A DNA stretch of 64,000 bases from an uncultured Sphingobacteriales bacterium (lineage in GTDB: Bacteria > Bacteroidota > Bacteroidia > Chitinophagales > Chitinophagaceae): NCBI GenBank assembly GCA_937991535.1, contig CALKHN010000047.1, forward strand, positions 16,266 through 80,265. The letters are read 5' to 3'. Below are positions 1 to 8,314 of the stretch, one piece after another. How positions within the stretch are numbered: position 1 is the first letter of the stretch; every line of letters begins with the position of its first letter. Below the pieces are notes generated by a model that worked only from the letters and a program-made list of their open reading frames with translations, searched no databases and was not told the DNA's origin. The position numbers and the translations under genes were made by a program.

Positions 1-473
1 CCTCCCGCTGCTGCATGGATCAGCACTTTTTGCCCCTTTTGAACAGGAGCATGTGCTTTCAGCGCCTGCCATGCGGTTAAAGCAGCGAGTGATGCCGCCG
101 CCGCTTCATTATATGAAATAGTAAGCGGTTTTAACGCAAGGTGGGTAGCAGGAGCAGCCACATACTCAGCATAGGCTTTACCGTGACCCGGAAAATTAAC
201 CATGCCAAATACCTCATCACCGTTTTTAAATGCTGTAACATTTTTACCGGTTTCCGTTACTATGCCCGAAATATCCCAACCCAATATCAATGGTGTTTTA
301 TTTTTTAGCATTCCGTACATTCCTCTGCCTAAACGGGTTTTAACATCAATCGGGTTTATGCCAGCCGATTTTACTTTTACAAGTACTTCTTCGTTTGTTA
401 TTGCCGGAACCGGCACCTTTTCCAAAACCAGGTTTTCAGTGCCGCCAAAGCCGTGCAATACGATGGCTTTCAT
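1..473 (-). CDS. Zinc-type alcohol dehydrogenase / quinone oxidoreductase family protein, partial
   Basis: The first 157 residues are present; the C-terminus lies beyond the left window edge. The ATG at 471-473 (reverse strand) opens MKAIVLHGFGG and is preceded by GGAAAGGA, a good ribosome site. The GroES-like N-terminal fold is recognisable (GINPIDVKTR, then LGWDISG where homologues have GxDxxG, then NGDEVFG), and the fragment stops in VLIHAAAGG, the start of the NADPH-binding loop. The zinc-ligand cysteines of true alcohol dehydrogenases are absent, so an NADPH-dependent quinone/enone reductase is more likely than an alcohol dehydrogenase. It lies 100 bp downstream of a WYL regulator on the same strand, which may control it. 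Family is secure, substrate is unknown. Confidence 0.85.
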   Translation of the reverse strand, partial: MKAIVLHGFGGTENLVLEKVPVPAITNEEVLVKVKSAGINPIDVKTRLGRGMYGMLKNKTPLILGWDISGIVTETGKNVTAFKNGDEVFGMVNFPGHGKAYAEYVAAPATHLALKPLTISYNEAAAASLAALTAWQALKAHAPVQKGQKVLIHAAAG

Positions 474-573
474 TAAGTCCTTTCCCGGTGTCATGGCATT
501 TAATTTTAATTGTAAAATGCTTGTCGCGTTTATTTGTTCGGGCAGGCCGTATGCCTGCCGGTTTCGTTGCAGG

Positions 574-1263
574 TTAGTAATTAACAGGCAGCAATTTCAT
601 GTATTCATTAATATCTGTATGATCCTTTTTTCGGAATGCGGTTCCCTCGGCAGATAATTTCAAAATCCGGGAAACCCTGAAATCACGATACGCATTACGC
701 CGCCAGCACCAGGCAATCATATGCCAGTTAAAAGCATAAAAAACAAGGCCTATGGGTTCTATTGCCCTGGTGCTTACCTCGTCATTAAGGTTTTGGTATT
801 CCAGATTAAGAATAGTTTGGGCGGATATAGCATTCTGGATCTCAGATAAATAGGCGAAATTATTGCCACCAAACCCGCAGGTAACGGTTTTTATCTGGGA
901 TTGTAATTGTTCCAGTTTTTCTTTCTGGCTTCCGCGGAGCACAGATCGTATTTTGTTTAATGCCGTTTCGTAGTGCTTTTGGATAGACTGATCAGAGAAC
1001 CGGGCGGTAATGCTTTCCATTAGTATCAGTGCGTTGGCTTCCTCATTGGTGAATGATACAGGCGGCAAAAAATAGCCTTGCACAATAAAATAGCCCCGGC
1101 CGTTTTCAAAACTTACCGGTACTCCAATTTCTGTAAGCGCTTTTACATCGCGGTACACCGTTCGTATGCTTATTGAAAACTTATCGGCGATGCGTTCCGC
1201 GGGCATAAACTTTTTAGATTGCAGCATGGTTAAGATAGCCATGAGCCGGTCAATTCGATTCAA
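574..1263 (-). CDS. YafY-type HTH/WYL-domain transcriptional regulator
   Basis: The 229-residue protein begins MNRIDRL, the usual opening of this family, encoded from a TTG codon; the next ATG (codon 8) would cut into the first HTH helix, so TTG is preferred. Residues 1-55 form an HTH_11 DNA-binding domain (SIRTVYRDVKAL is the recognition helix region). Residues about 135-200 form the WYL ligand-sensing domain, with the NLEYQN and RAIEPIGLVFYAFNWHMIAWC stretches. Such regulators usually control an adjacent gene in response to a small ligand or nucleic acid. The oxidoreductase gene follows on the same strand. A perfect 7-bp palindrome sits 11 bp upstream of the start and may be its operator. 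Ligand unknown. Confidence 0.85.
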   Translation of the reverse strand: MNRIDRLMAILTMLQSKKFMPAERIADKFSISIRTVYRDVKALTEIGVPVSFENGRGYFIVQGYFLPPVSFTNEEANALILMESITARFSDQSIQKHYETALNKIRSVLRGSQKEKLEQLQSQIKTVTCGFGGNNFAYLSEIQNAISAQTILNLEYQNLNDEVSTRAIEPIGLVFYAFNWHMIAWCWRRNAYRDFRVSRILKLSAEGTAFRKKDHTDINEYMKLLPVNY

Positions 1264-1273
1264 TGCTTTCTGA

Positions 1274-1288
1274 TTTTAAGGCTTAAAA
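1274..1288. promoter_or_regulatory. Palindrome upstream of WYL regulator, possible operator
   Basis: TTTTAAG-G-CTTAAAA is a perfect inverted repeat with a one-base centre, placed 11 bp upstream of the TTG start of the WYL regulator. Position and symmetry fit an autoregulatory operator; there is no direct evidence of binding, and AT-rich palindromes arise by chance. Confidence 0.3.
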
Positions 1289-1465
1289 TTAAGCACAAAC
1301 TGCTGTCTGCCGAATGGAATCCCGGAATTTAGCATCTTCTTCTGTTGCACTTTGTTAAAGTGGTGCGGGTTGTATTTGTTTTAAATATTTTCTCTTTAAT
1401 TGCTAATTATTTTAAATATTATTCATAGAATAAACAAAAATATTTTCTATATCGTAATCATTTAC

Positions 1466-1473
1466 TACTTTTG
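1466..1473 (+). promoter_or_regulatory. -7 promoter box of asnB
   Basis: TACTTTTG matches the Bacteroidetes -7 consensus TAnnTTTG exactly and lies 37 bp before the asnB ATG. No clear TTG is present at the -33 position; the upstream tract is very AT-rich. Confidence 0.5.
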
Positions 1474-1510
1474 ATGAAATTTTTCAACCAGTAGATTAAA
1501 CAGAATATTT

Positions 1511-3187
1511 ATGTGTGGTATAGTTGGTGTATTTGATTGCAAAACAGGTACAGAATCGCTCAGGCCTAAGATACTTAACATGTCAAAAAAGATCCGCCAC
1601 CGTGGTCCGGACTGGTCGGGTATTTACAGCGATGATAAGATTGTTTTAGCGCACGAGCGTTTGGCGATTGTTGATCCTCAATCCGGCAGGCAGCCTTTGT
1701 ACACAAAAGACAAAACCCTGGTACTCGCCGTAAATGGAGAAATATACAACCACCAGGAAATTCGCAAATCATTACCTGATTATGAATTTCTGACACAATC
1801 CGACTGTGAAGTAATACTGGCTTTATATCAGGAAAAAGGTATTCATTTTCTTGAAGACCTGAATGGGATATTTGCATTTGCCCTGTACGACAAAAGGGAT
1901 GGGTCTTACTTTATTGCCCGCGATCATATCGGCATTATTCCCTTTTATATGGGTTGGGACGAATGGGGTAATTTTTATGTAGCCTCCGAATTAAAAGCGC
2001 TGGAAGGCGTTTGTAACAATATTAAGGAATTTTTGCCGGGCCATTATTTACACAGTAAAGACGGCGGATATGAATTGAAACGTTGGTACAAACGCGAATG
2101 GGAGCAATATGAAAATGTAAAAGACAATGTTTCGGATATTGCTGTTTTACGTAAAGCGCTTGAAGATGCCGTACACCGCCAGTTGATGAGTGATGTACCT
2201 TACGGTGTTTTGCTGTCCGGAGGGCTCGATTCCTCTATTATTGCGGCTGTTACCAAGAAGTTTGCCGCCAAAAGAGTTGAGTCCGGCGATACGCAGGCTG
2301 CATGGTATCCGCAGTTGCATTCCTTTGTTGTGGGCTTAAAAGGATCGCCTGACCTGGCTGCCGCGCAAAAAGCTGCAGATCATATCGGTACAGTACATCA
2401 TGAAATTCATTTTACCATCCAGGAAGGATTGGATGCTATAAGAGATGTGATCTATCATTTGGAAACCTATGATGTAACCACCATAAGGGCCTCTACACCT
2501 ATGTACCTGATGGCAAGGATCATTAAATCCATGGGTATAAAGATGGTACTTTCCGGCGAAGGTTCCGACGAATTGTTTGGAGGTTACCTGTATTTTCACA
2601 AAGCACCCAACCCGGAAGCATTTCACGAAGAAACCGTACGCAAATTAAGCAAATTGCATTTGTATGATTGCCTGCGTGCCAATAAATCATTGGCCGCCTG
2701 GGGTATAGAAGGCCGTGTGCCTTTTTTAGATAAGGAATTTATGGATGTGGCTATGCGGTTAAATCCTGTTGACAAAATGGCGAAAGACGGCAAAATGGAA
2801 AAATGGATCCTGCGCAGGGCTTTTGAAAATTACCTGCCCGAAAGTATTGCCTGGAGGCAGAAAGAACAGTTTTCCGATGGTGTTGGGTATAGCTGGATTG
2901 ATACACTTAAAACCGTGGCCACCCTCAAAGTTACAGATGAGCAGTTAGCGAATGCCAGGTACCGGTTTCCCATTAATCCTCCTATGTCTAAAGAAGAATA
3001 TCATTACCGTTCTATATTCAGTGAGCACTTTCCGTCGGACGCGGCAGCAGCTTGCGTACCATCGGTACCATCTGTGGCATGCAGTACGCCGGAAGCACTT
3101 GCCTGGGACAAATCTTTTCAAAATATGAATGACCCTTCGGGACGTGCAGTAGCCAGCGTGCACAATATGGCGTATGAAGAAAAGTAA
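1511..3187 (+). CDS. asnB: Asparagine synthase B, glutamine-hydrolysing
   Basis: The enzyme makes asparagine from aspartate, ATP and glutamine-derived ammonia in the cytoplasm. The start gives MCGIVGVF, so after removal of Met the catalytic Cys2 of the class II glutaminase domain is N-terminal. RHRGPD, NGEIYNH (about residue 75) and the following glutaminase segment fill residues 2-180. The synthetase domain carries the ATP-pyrophosphatase loop SGGLDSS near residue 236 and GEGSDELFGGY near residue 350. Length (558) equals that of E. coli AsnB and the C-terminus is complete. It stands alone, with its own -7 box and no partner gene on either side. Function is confidently assigned. Confidence 0.96.
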   Translation: MCGIVGVFDCKTGTESLRPKILNMSKKIRHRGPDWSGIYSDDKIVLAHERLAIVDPQSGRQPLYTKDKTLVLAVNGEIYNHQEIRKSLPDYEFLTQSDCEVILALYQEKGIHFLEDLNGIFAFALYDKRDGSYFIARDHIGIIPFYMGWDEWGNFYVASELKALEGVCNNIKEFLPGHYLHSKDGGYELKRWYKREWEQYENVKDNVSDIAVLRKALEDAVHRQLMSDVPYGVLLSGGLDSSIIAAVTKKFAAKRVESGDTQAAWYPQLHSFVVGLKGSPDLAAAQKAADHIGTVHHEIHFTIQEGLDAIRDVIYHLETYDVTTIRASTPMYLMARIIKSMGIKMVLSGEGSDELFGGYLYFHKAPNPEAFHEETVRKLSKLHLYDCLRANKSLAAWGIEGRVPFLDKEFMDVAMRLNPVDKMAKDGKMEKWILRRAFENYLPESIAWRQKEQFSDGVGYSWIDTLKTVATLKVTDEQLANARYRFPINPPMSKEEYHYRSIFSEHFPSDAAAACVPSVPSVACSTPEALAWDKSFQNMNDPSGRAVASVHNMAYEEK

Positions 3188-3320
3188 AATCCGGAGGCTG
3201 TCAGCAACTTGTCCGCCGTGACGAATCAGCCCTCAGCTATGAGCAATACAGGAGAAGGCGTATATGCCTTATCGTTAGCAATTGCCACCTGATACCTGGA
3301 CGCTGATACCTGATACCTAT

Positions 3321-3524
3321 TTACTCAGGCAATACCGGTCCGTAGTGCAATTTCCTTCCTATCTGATCCCTGTTGGGAAAAAGGATATCATGAGCAGTTT
3401 CGTATCCTTCATCTGCAACCTGGTTAAGCATACTCCTTTCTTTGTAGCGGCGGGCGGCATATACAGCCAATCCGGCCAAAAAGCCAACAGCTACCGCAAC
3501 AAGTATTTTATCAGACTTTTTCAT
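3321..3524 (-). CDS. Small single-pass membrane protein, function unknown
   Basis: The ATG at 3522-3524 gives a 67-residue protein: MKKSDKILVAVAVGFLAGLAVY is a short basic start followed by one membrane helix (about residues 6-23), then a charged cytoplasmic or periplasmic tail. AGAAAGG stands immediately before the ATG. A longer reading frame begins at a TTG six codons upstream, but that TTG is part of a TATCTTTG promoter box, so the ATG is preferred. The glycine-rich helix followed by AARRYKERS resembles YtxH-like small stress proteins, but the similarity is too weak to name it. Monocistronic, convergent with asnB. Confidence 0.55.
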   Translation of the reverse strand: MKKSDKILVAVAVGFLAGLAVYAARRYKERSMLNQVADEGYETAHDILFPNRDQIGRKLHYGPVLPE

Positions 3525-3539
3525 CCTTTCTCTTTTATA

Positions 3540-3547
3540 CAAAGATA
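3540..3547 (-). promoter_or_regulatory. -7 promoter box of the small membrane protein
   Basis: On the minus strand TATCTTTG matches TAnnTTTG exactly and ends 15 bases before the ATG at 3524, leaving a very short leader. It overlaps the alternative TTG codon, arguing against that start. Confidence 0.5.
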
Positions 3548-3714
3548 AAACAGGAAAGCATATACCATATTAAATGGTGTTAATATATATACAAGAGTGT
3601 ATCGCATTCCAGGGAAGTTCCGATAGCTTTATAACCGGCATTTCTTAAGAATAAAAAAGTAATTTCGCAATCAAACATTAAGCAGCAAAAAATTATCCTT
3701 GTCCCAACTATCGG

Positions 3715-3722
3715 TAATTTTG
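3715..3722 (+). promoter_or_regulatory. -7 promoter box of FAD/Fe-S dehydrogenase gene
   Basis: TAATTTTG matches TAnnTTTG exactly, only 12 bases before the ATG pair at 3735/3738, so the transcript would have a very short 5' leader. Confidence 0.4.
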
Positions 3723-3734
3723 GCAATTTAAGCA

Positions 3735-6656
3735 ATGATGACAACTCAATTGGCGCAACTCGCGCAAACCCTGGAAGGTGAATTCTATAATGATAGAACG
3801 ATAAGAACTTTATACGCAACCGACGCCTCAGCTTACCGCGAGATGCCTTTGGCGGTAGCCATACCCAGAACAGAAGCAGATATTAGAAAACTGATCGCAT
3901 TTGCCAATGCGCAAAAAACTTCGCTGATACCCCGAACGGCTGGTACTTCACTTGCAGGGCAAGTGGTAGGCAATGGCATAGTGGTAGATGTATCAAAATA
4001 TTTCACGCAAATACTTGAATTAAATACCACGGAAAACTGGGTTCGTGTACAGCCCGGCGTTATAAGGGATGAACTGAATCTTTTTCTTAAGCCGCATGGT
4101 TTGTTTTTTGGACCGGAAACATCTACAGCCAACAGGGCTATGATCGGTGGCATGGTGGGCAATAACTCGTGCGGTTCCAATTCTATAATTTACCGCAGCA
4201 CCCGTGAGCATTTAATTGAAATCAAAGCCTTGCTCAGTGATGGATCCGAAGCTGTATTTAAAGCTATGGATATAGAGGCTTTTCATGCCAAATGTGAAAT
4301 GCCGGGACTGGAAGGACAAATTTATCAAAACATCCGTGGTCTGTTGAGCAATTACGAAACACAGCAGGAGATCCGTAAGGAGTTCCCCAAAAAAACCGTA
4401 GAAAGAAGAAACACGGGTTATGCCCTGGATATATTGCTGGATACCGCGCCTTTTACCGCAGGTGAAGAAGATTTTAATTTTTGCAAACTCATTGCAGGTT
4501 CCGAAGGCACATTGGCCTTTATAACTGAAATTAAGTTGAACGTGGTTCCACTGCCTAAAGAGAGCGGGTTACTGTGTGTGCATTTTAATACAATAGATGA
4601 GTCGCTAAGAGCAAATTTGATAGGACTAAAATACCGGCCCTCAGCAAGTGAATTAATAGACCATTATATTCTGGAATGTACCAAAGACAATATTGAGCAA
4701 CGTAAAAATCGTTTTTTTGTACAGGGCGACCCTGGCGCGATACTCGTAATAGAATATACCCGCGACACAAGAGAAGAAATTACCGCCGTTGCCAAAGAAG
4801 CGGAAGCGGAAATGCGGGCGGCAGGGCTGGGCTATTATTTTCCTTTGTTGTTTGGCGACGATACCAAAAAGATATGGACCCTGAGAAAAGCCGGGCTGGG
4901 TTTGCTGAGCAACCTGCCTGGTAACGACAAAGCCGTGCCGGTAATTGAAGATACAGCGGTGGATGTGAATGATCTGCCTGCCTATATCCGGGAGTTTAAT
5001 GAGATCCTGAAAAAGTATAACCTCTATTCCGTGCATTATGCACATGCGGGTAGCGGAGAAATACATTTACGTCCTATTATTAATCTGAAGACGAAAGAAG
5101 GCAATCTCCTGTTCCGCGCGATTGCTGAAGAAATAGCCACCCTGGTAAAAAAATACAGAGGCTCATTAAGCGGCGAACACGGCGATGGGAGGCTGAGAGG
5201 AGAATTCATCAGGCAAATGATTGGTGAAAAAAATTACCGGTTGCTCAAAGACGTGAAGAAAGCCTGGGATCCGCAAAATATTTTCAATCCCGGCAAAATT
5301 GTCGATACTCCGGCCATGAACACCATGCTGCGCTATGAGCCTGGTCAGCAGACGCCTTCTTTTAAAACCATTTTCAGGTATCCCAACCAGGATGTATTGC
5401 AGCATGCCGAACAGTGTAATGGTTCGGGCGACTGCCGCAAAACACATTTATCCGGAGGAACCATGTGCCCCTCCTATATGGCAACTAAAAATGAAAAAGA
5501 TACTACAAGGGCGAGAGCCAACATTTTAAGGGAATTTCTTACGCATTCAGACAAGATCAACAGGTTTGATCACAAAGAGATTCATGAAGTAATGGATCTG
5601 TGCCTGAGTTGCAAAGGTTGTAAATCGGAATGTCCCTCCAATGTGGATGTAGCCAAACTGAAAGCTGAGTTTTTGCAGCAGTATTATGATGCCAATGGTA
5701 CTCCGTTGCGCAGCCGGCTTATTGCTAATTTTACCCGGTTATCAAAAGCAGGTGCGTTATTACCCGGGTTATACAATGGTTTAATGACCGGTAAATTAAC
5801 TGCCGGTCTGGTAAAACGCATCGCCGGGTTTGCTCCTAAACGTTCTATGCCAGAATTGTATACTACTACTTTAAAAAAATGGTACAACAAACATCGCCGG
5901 CAGCAAACAAAAAGCAGTACCAGAAAAGTATACTTGTTTTGCGATGAGTTTACCAATTATAACGATACTGAAATTGGCATCAAAGCTATTTTGTTATTGG
6001 AGCGGCTGGGATACGAAGTAGTCATTCCGGAGCACGGGGAGAGCGGACGGTCGTGGCTTTCTAAAGGGCTTTTGCGCAGGGCAAAAGCCATTGCGGAGAA
6101 AAACATAAGGCTCTTGTCTCCGTTAATAAACGAACAAACGCCGCTGGTAGGCATAGAGCCCTCAGCTATACTTACTTTCAGGGATGAATATATTGATCTT
6201 GCGGACGATACTTTGCTTGATGAAGCAAAGCGTTTGTCGGCCAATGTATTTACCATTGAAGAGTTTTTAAGCCGCGAAACAGATGCAGGGAATATTACCC
6301 CTGAGCAGTTTACAAAAGAACAAAGAAGGGTTGTTTTGCATGGACATTGCCATCAAAAAGCATTGTCATCGGTTAGTCCTTCTGTCAAAATAATGTCTCT
6401 GCCTCAAAATTATGCTGTACAAACGATTCCTTCGGGGTGTTGCGGAATGGCGGGATCCTTCGGGTATGAAAAGGAGCATTATGATCTTTCCATGCAAATA
6501 GGAGAGCTGGTTTTACTGCCTGCAGTGCGCAAACAGGCGGAAGATGTGATAATCGCGGCACCGGGCACCAGTTGCCGCCATCAGATCAAAGATGGCGCGT
6601 CAAAAAAAGCCTTTCATCCTGTGGAAGTATTGTATGATGCCTTGGCAGGAGAGTAG
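3735..6656 (+). CDS. Fused FAD-linked oxidase and Fe-S oxidoreductase (YdiJ/GlcD-GlcF type)
   Basis: This 973-residue fusion probably oxidises a 2-hydroxyacid such as D-lactate, glycolate or D-2-hydroxyglutarate and passes electrons through Fe-S centres to the membrane pool. Residues about 20-200 are the PCMH FAD-binding domain (PRTAGTSLAGQVVG, then GGMVGNNSCGSNS). Residues about 270-540 are the FAD-oxidase C-terminal domain, with HYAHAGSGEIHLRP and SGEHGDGRLRG. Two ferredoxin-like clusters follow (CNGSGDC...CP near 557-580 and CLSCKGCKSECP near 618-629). CCG-type motifs GHCHQKA (about 869) and PSGCCGMAG (about 900) close it. E. coli YdiJ has the same architecture and a similar length. Two ATGs in tandem open the gene; either could serve. 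Substrate is inferred only. Confidence 0.9.
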   Translation: MMTTQLAQLAQTLEGEFYNDRTIRTLYATDASAYREMPLAVAIPRTEADIRKLIAFANAQKTSLIPRTAGTSLAGQVVGNGIVVDVSKYFTQILELNTTENWVRVQPGVIRDELNLFLKPHGLFFGPETSTANRAMIGGMVGNNSCGSNSIIYRSTREHLIEIKALLSDGSEAVFKAMDIEAFHAKCEMPGLEGQIYQNIRGLLSNYETQQEIRKEFPKKTVERRNTGYALDILLDTAPFTAGEEDFNFCKLIAGSEGTLAFITEIKLNVVPLPKESGLLCVHFNTIDESLRANLIGLKYRPSASELIDHYILECTKDNIEQRKNRFFVQGDPGAILVIEYTRDTREEITAVAKEAEAEMRAAGLGYYFPLLFGDDTKKIWTLRKAGLGLLSNLPGNDKAVPVIEDTAVDVNDLPAYIREFNEILKKYNLYSVHYAHAGSGEIHLRPIINLKTKEGNLLFRAIAEEIATLVKKYRGSLSGEHGDGRLRGEFIRQMIGEKNYRLLKDVKKAWDPQNIFNPGKIVDTPAMNTMLRYEPGQQTPSFKTIFRYPNQDVLQHAEQCNGSGDCRKTHLSGGTMCPSYMATKNEKDTTRARANILREFLTHSDKINRFDHKEIHEVMDLCLSCKGCKSECPSNVDVAKLKAEFLQQYYDANGTPLRSRLIANFTRLSKAGALLPGLYNGLMTGKLTAGLVKRIAGFAPKRSMPELYTTTLKKWYNKHRRQQTKSSTRKVYLFCDEFTNYNDTEIGIKAILLLERLGYEVVIPEHGESGRSWLSKGLLRRAKAIAEKNIRLLSPLINEQTPLVGIEPSAILTFRDEYIDLADDTLLDEAKRLSANVFTIEEFLSRETDAGNITPEQFTKEQRRVVLHGHCHQKALSSVSPSVKIMSLPQNYAVQTIPSGCCGMAGSFGYEKEHYDLSMQIGELVLLPAVRKQAEDVIIAAPGTSCRHQIKDGASKKAFHPVEVLYDALAGE

Positions 6657-6684
6657 GAACGTCTTTGCCAAATACGAATATTTT

Positions 6685-6742
6685 TCGGGACGGAGTCCGG
6701 TAAGCACATATTGTGTATAAGTCAGCGGCTTTGTTACAGCGG
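6685..6742 (+). repeat. Dispersed ~58-bp repeat, copy A (diverged)
   Basis: This segment begins CGGGACGGAGTCC and continues through ACATATTGTGTATA, AAGTCAG and TTACAGC, in the same order and spacing as the copies near 19.8 and 21.6 kb, but with more substitutions. It lies between the dehydrogenase and the cupin gene and is not coding. Confidence 0.6.
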
Positions 6743-6857
6743 TCAGCGGTTGCTTCGGACAGCCGGGAAGTAAAGTGGCCTTACCGGTTTTGGAAAGAAA
6801 TATCCTCTTTTTGTGTGATAGCCGGAATCTTTTTTTATATCGTAACTTCAAATAAAA

Positions 6858-7415
6858 ATGAAGCGAAGCAAATTTATGCTGGCCTTATTATCTGCTGCTC
6901 CTATAGCAACTTTTGGCCGGCAATACAGACAACTTAACCGCGAAGAAAAGGGGTTTCTGGCGAAAGCGGGAGAAGGGCGCTATCACGGTCATATTCAGTT
7001 GAAAGGAGTTAATGCCAATACCATTGATGTTAAAGTATCGGGAAAAGATACCAATGGCGACCTGGCTATTTTTGAGCAAACAAGTGTATCACCCGGGAAG
7101 GGAACACCTCTGCATGTTCATCCCTACCAGGATGAAGTTTTTTACGTGCTGGAAGGCAGTTATCGTTTTCAGGCAGGGAACAGCATATACGAGCTCCATG
7201 CCGGGGACACTATTTTTCTTCCGCGAAAACTGCCGCATGCCTGGGTACAATTAAGTGAAAGAGGAAAAATGACCGTAACGTTGCAGCCCGCGGGTAAACT
7301 GGAAGATTTTTTTGTAGCGTTGGCGGCTTTTGCGAAGCCACCTTCTCCCGAAGAAATTGCGCGGTTATTTCTGGAGCATGAAATGAAGGTAGTGGGTCCG
7401 CCTCTAACGGTATAG
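6858..7415 (+). CDS. Cupin-domain protein, probably exported
   Basis: The 185-residue protein starts with a weak export-type segment (MKRSKFMLALLSAAPIATF), then carries one cupin_2 barrel. Cupin motif 1 is HVHPYQDEVFYVLEGSYRF (about residues 81-99) and motif 2 is GDTIFLPRKLPHAWV (about 116-130), giving a likely His/His/Glu/His metal site. Small single cupins of this type bind metal and act as oxygenases, isomerases or sugar-binding proteins; the sequence does not say which. It follows the dehydrogenase by 200 bp, a gap holding repeat copy A, so the two are probably separate units. Its 3' end faces the NYN gene. Confidence 0.8.
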   Translation: MKRSKFMLALLSAAPIATFGRQYRQLNREEKGFLAKAGEGRYHGHIQLKGVNANTIDVKVSGKDTNGDLAIFEQTSVSPGKGTPLHVHPYQDEVFYVLEGSYRFQAGNSIYELHAGDTIFLPRKLPHAWVQLSERGKMTVTLQPAGKLEDFFVALAAFAKPPSPEEIARLFLEHEMKVVGPPLTV

Positions 7416-7422
7416 TATCATT

Positions 7423-8169
7423 TTACTTAACCCTGATATATACCAGTTTAACGTGCTTTCTCCCTGTATCCCGCTCATCAATTTCAAACCCGGGTAAACT
7501 TTTAATGAGGGGCAATAGTTTAGCATAACCATAATTGCGCGGATCAAAATCAGGACGCTTTTTTAACAACAGGTTTCCAAGATCTCCCAGGAATGCCCAT
7601 CCATTTTCATCGGCCAGGTCATTAATGCTGGTTGTAAGCAGGTTCATAAGGTTCTTATCGGTTTTATTTAGAATTTTTTCCTTTTTGATTGTTTCTTTCT
7701 GACTGGCAGGTTTGACTGAAGCTTCTTCTTTACTCAATATTTCTATATATATAAACTTATCGCATGCTGCACGGAAGGCCCCGGGAGTTTTTTGTTCTCC
7801 CAAACCAAGCACTTTCATACCTGCTTCCCGTAGCCGCATTGCCAGCCTTGTAAAATCACTGTCGCTGCTCACTATGCAAAAGCCATCTACCCTGCCGGTG
7901 TATAAAATATCCATCGCATCTATGATCATTGCCGAATCGGAAGAGTTTTTTCCTGTAGTATAACTGTATTGCTGTACGGGCGATATTGCATGATCCAGTA
8001 AAACGGTTTTCCACCCTGCAACATGCGGTCTGGTCCAGTCGGCATAAATGCGTTTAAAGGTTGGTGTACCATACTTGGCAATTTCTTCCAGTATGCCACT
8101 AATAAGCCGGTAAGGAATATTGTCGGCGTCTATTAAAACTGCAAGACGGAGGTCCCTTGTATTTTCCAT
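7423..8169 (-). CDS. NYN-domain ribonuclease-like protein with C-terminal OST-HTH/LOTUS domain
   Basis: Residues 7-145 form a NYN (PIN-like, LabA/DUF88) nuclease fold: the acidic metal-binding residues appear in LIDADN (about 12-17), NSSDSAMIIDAMD (about 75-87) and SSDSDF (about 100-105). After a lysine-rich linker (about 150-175), residues about 175-245 match an OST-HTH/LOTUS RNA-binding domain (LADENGWAFLGDLGNLLLKKRPDF). The NYN plus LOTUS order is a known bacterial architecture, thought to act on structured RNA, with substrate undefined. The acidic residues are intact, so it should be catalytically competent. It ends 7 bp from the cupin stop, convergent with it. Confidence 0.85.
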   Translation of the reverse strand: MENTRDLRLAVLIDADNIPYRLISGILEEIAKYGTPTFKRIYADWTRPHVAGWKTVLLDHAISPVQQYSYTTGKNSSDSAMIIDAMDILYTGRVDGFCIVSSDSDFTRLAMRLREAGMKVLGLGEQKTPGAFRAACDKFIYIEILSKEEASVKPASQKETIKKEKILNKTDKNLMNLLTTSINDLADENGWAFLGDLGNLLLKKRPDFDPRNYGYAKLLPLIKSLPGFEIDERDTGRKHVKLVYIRVK

Positions 8170-8314
8170 GTATTGCTTGTTGATTGATACAAAAGGTAGT
8201 TATAATGTGGGAATTTGAAAACTTGAAAATGTGGGAATGTGAAATGCTGTTCTTCTTTTTCTCATTGATATACAATAATTTCTAACTTTAAGCATTGTTA
8301 CAAAAAAGGATGGA

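Noticed and set aside
202..657. Plus-strand frame opposite the alcohol dehydrogenase and regulator
   Set aside because: It lies antisense to two clear protein families and has no domain of its own.
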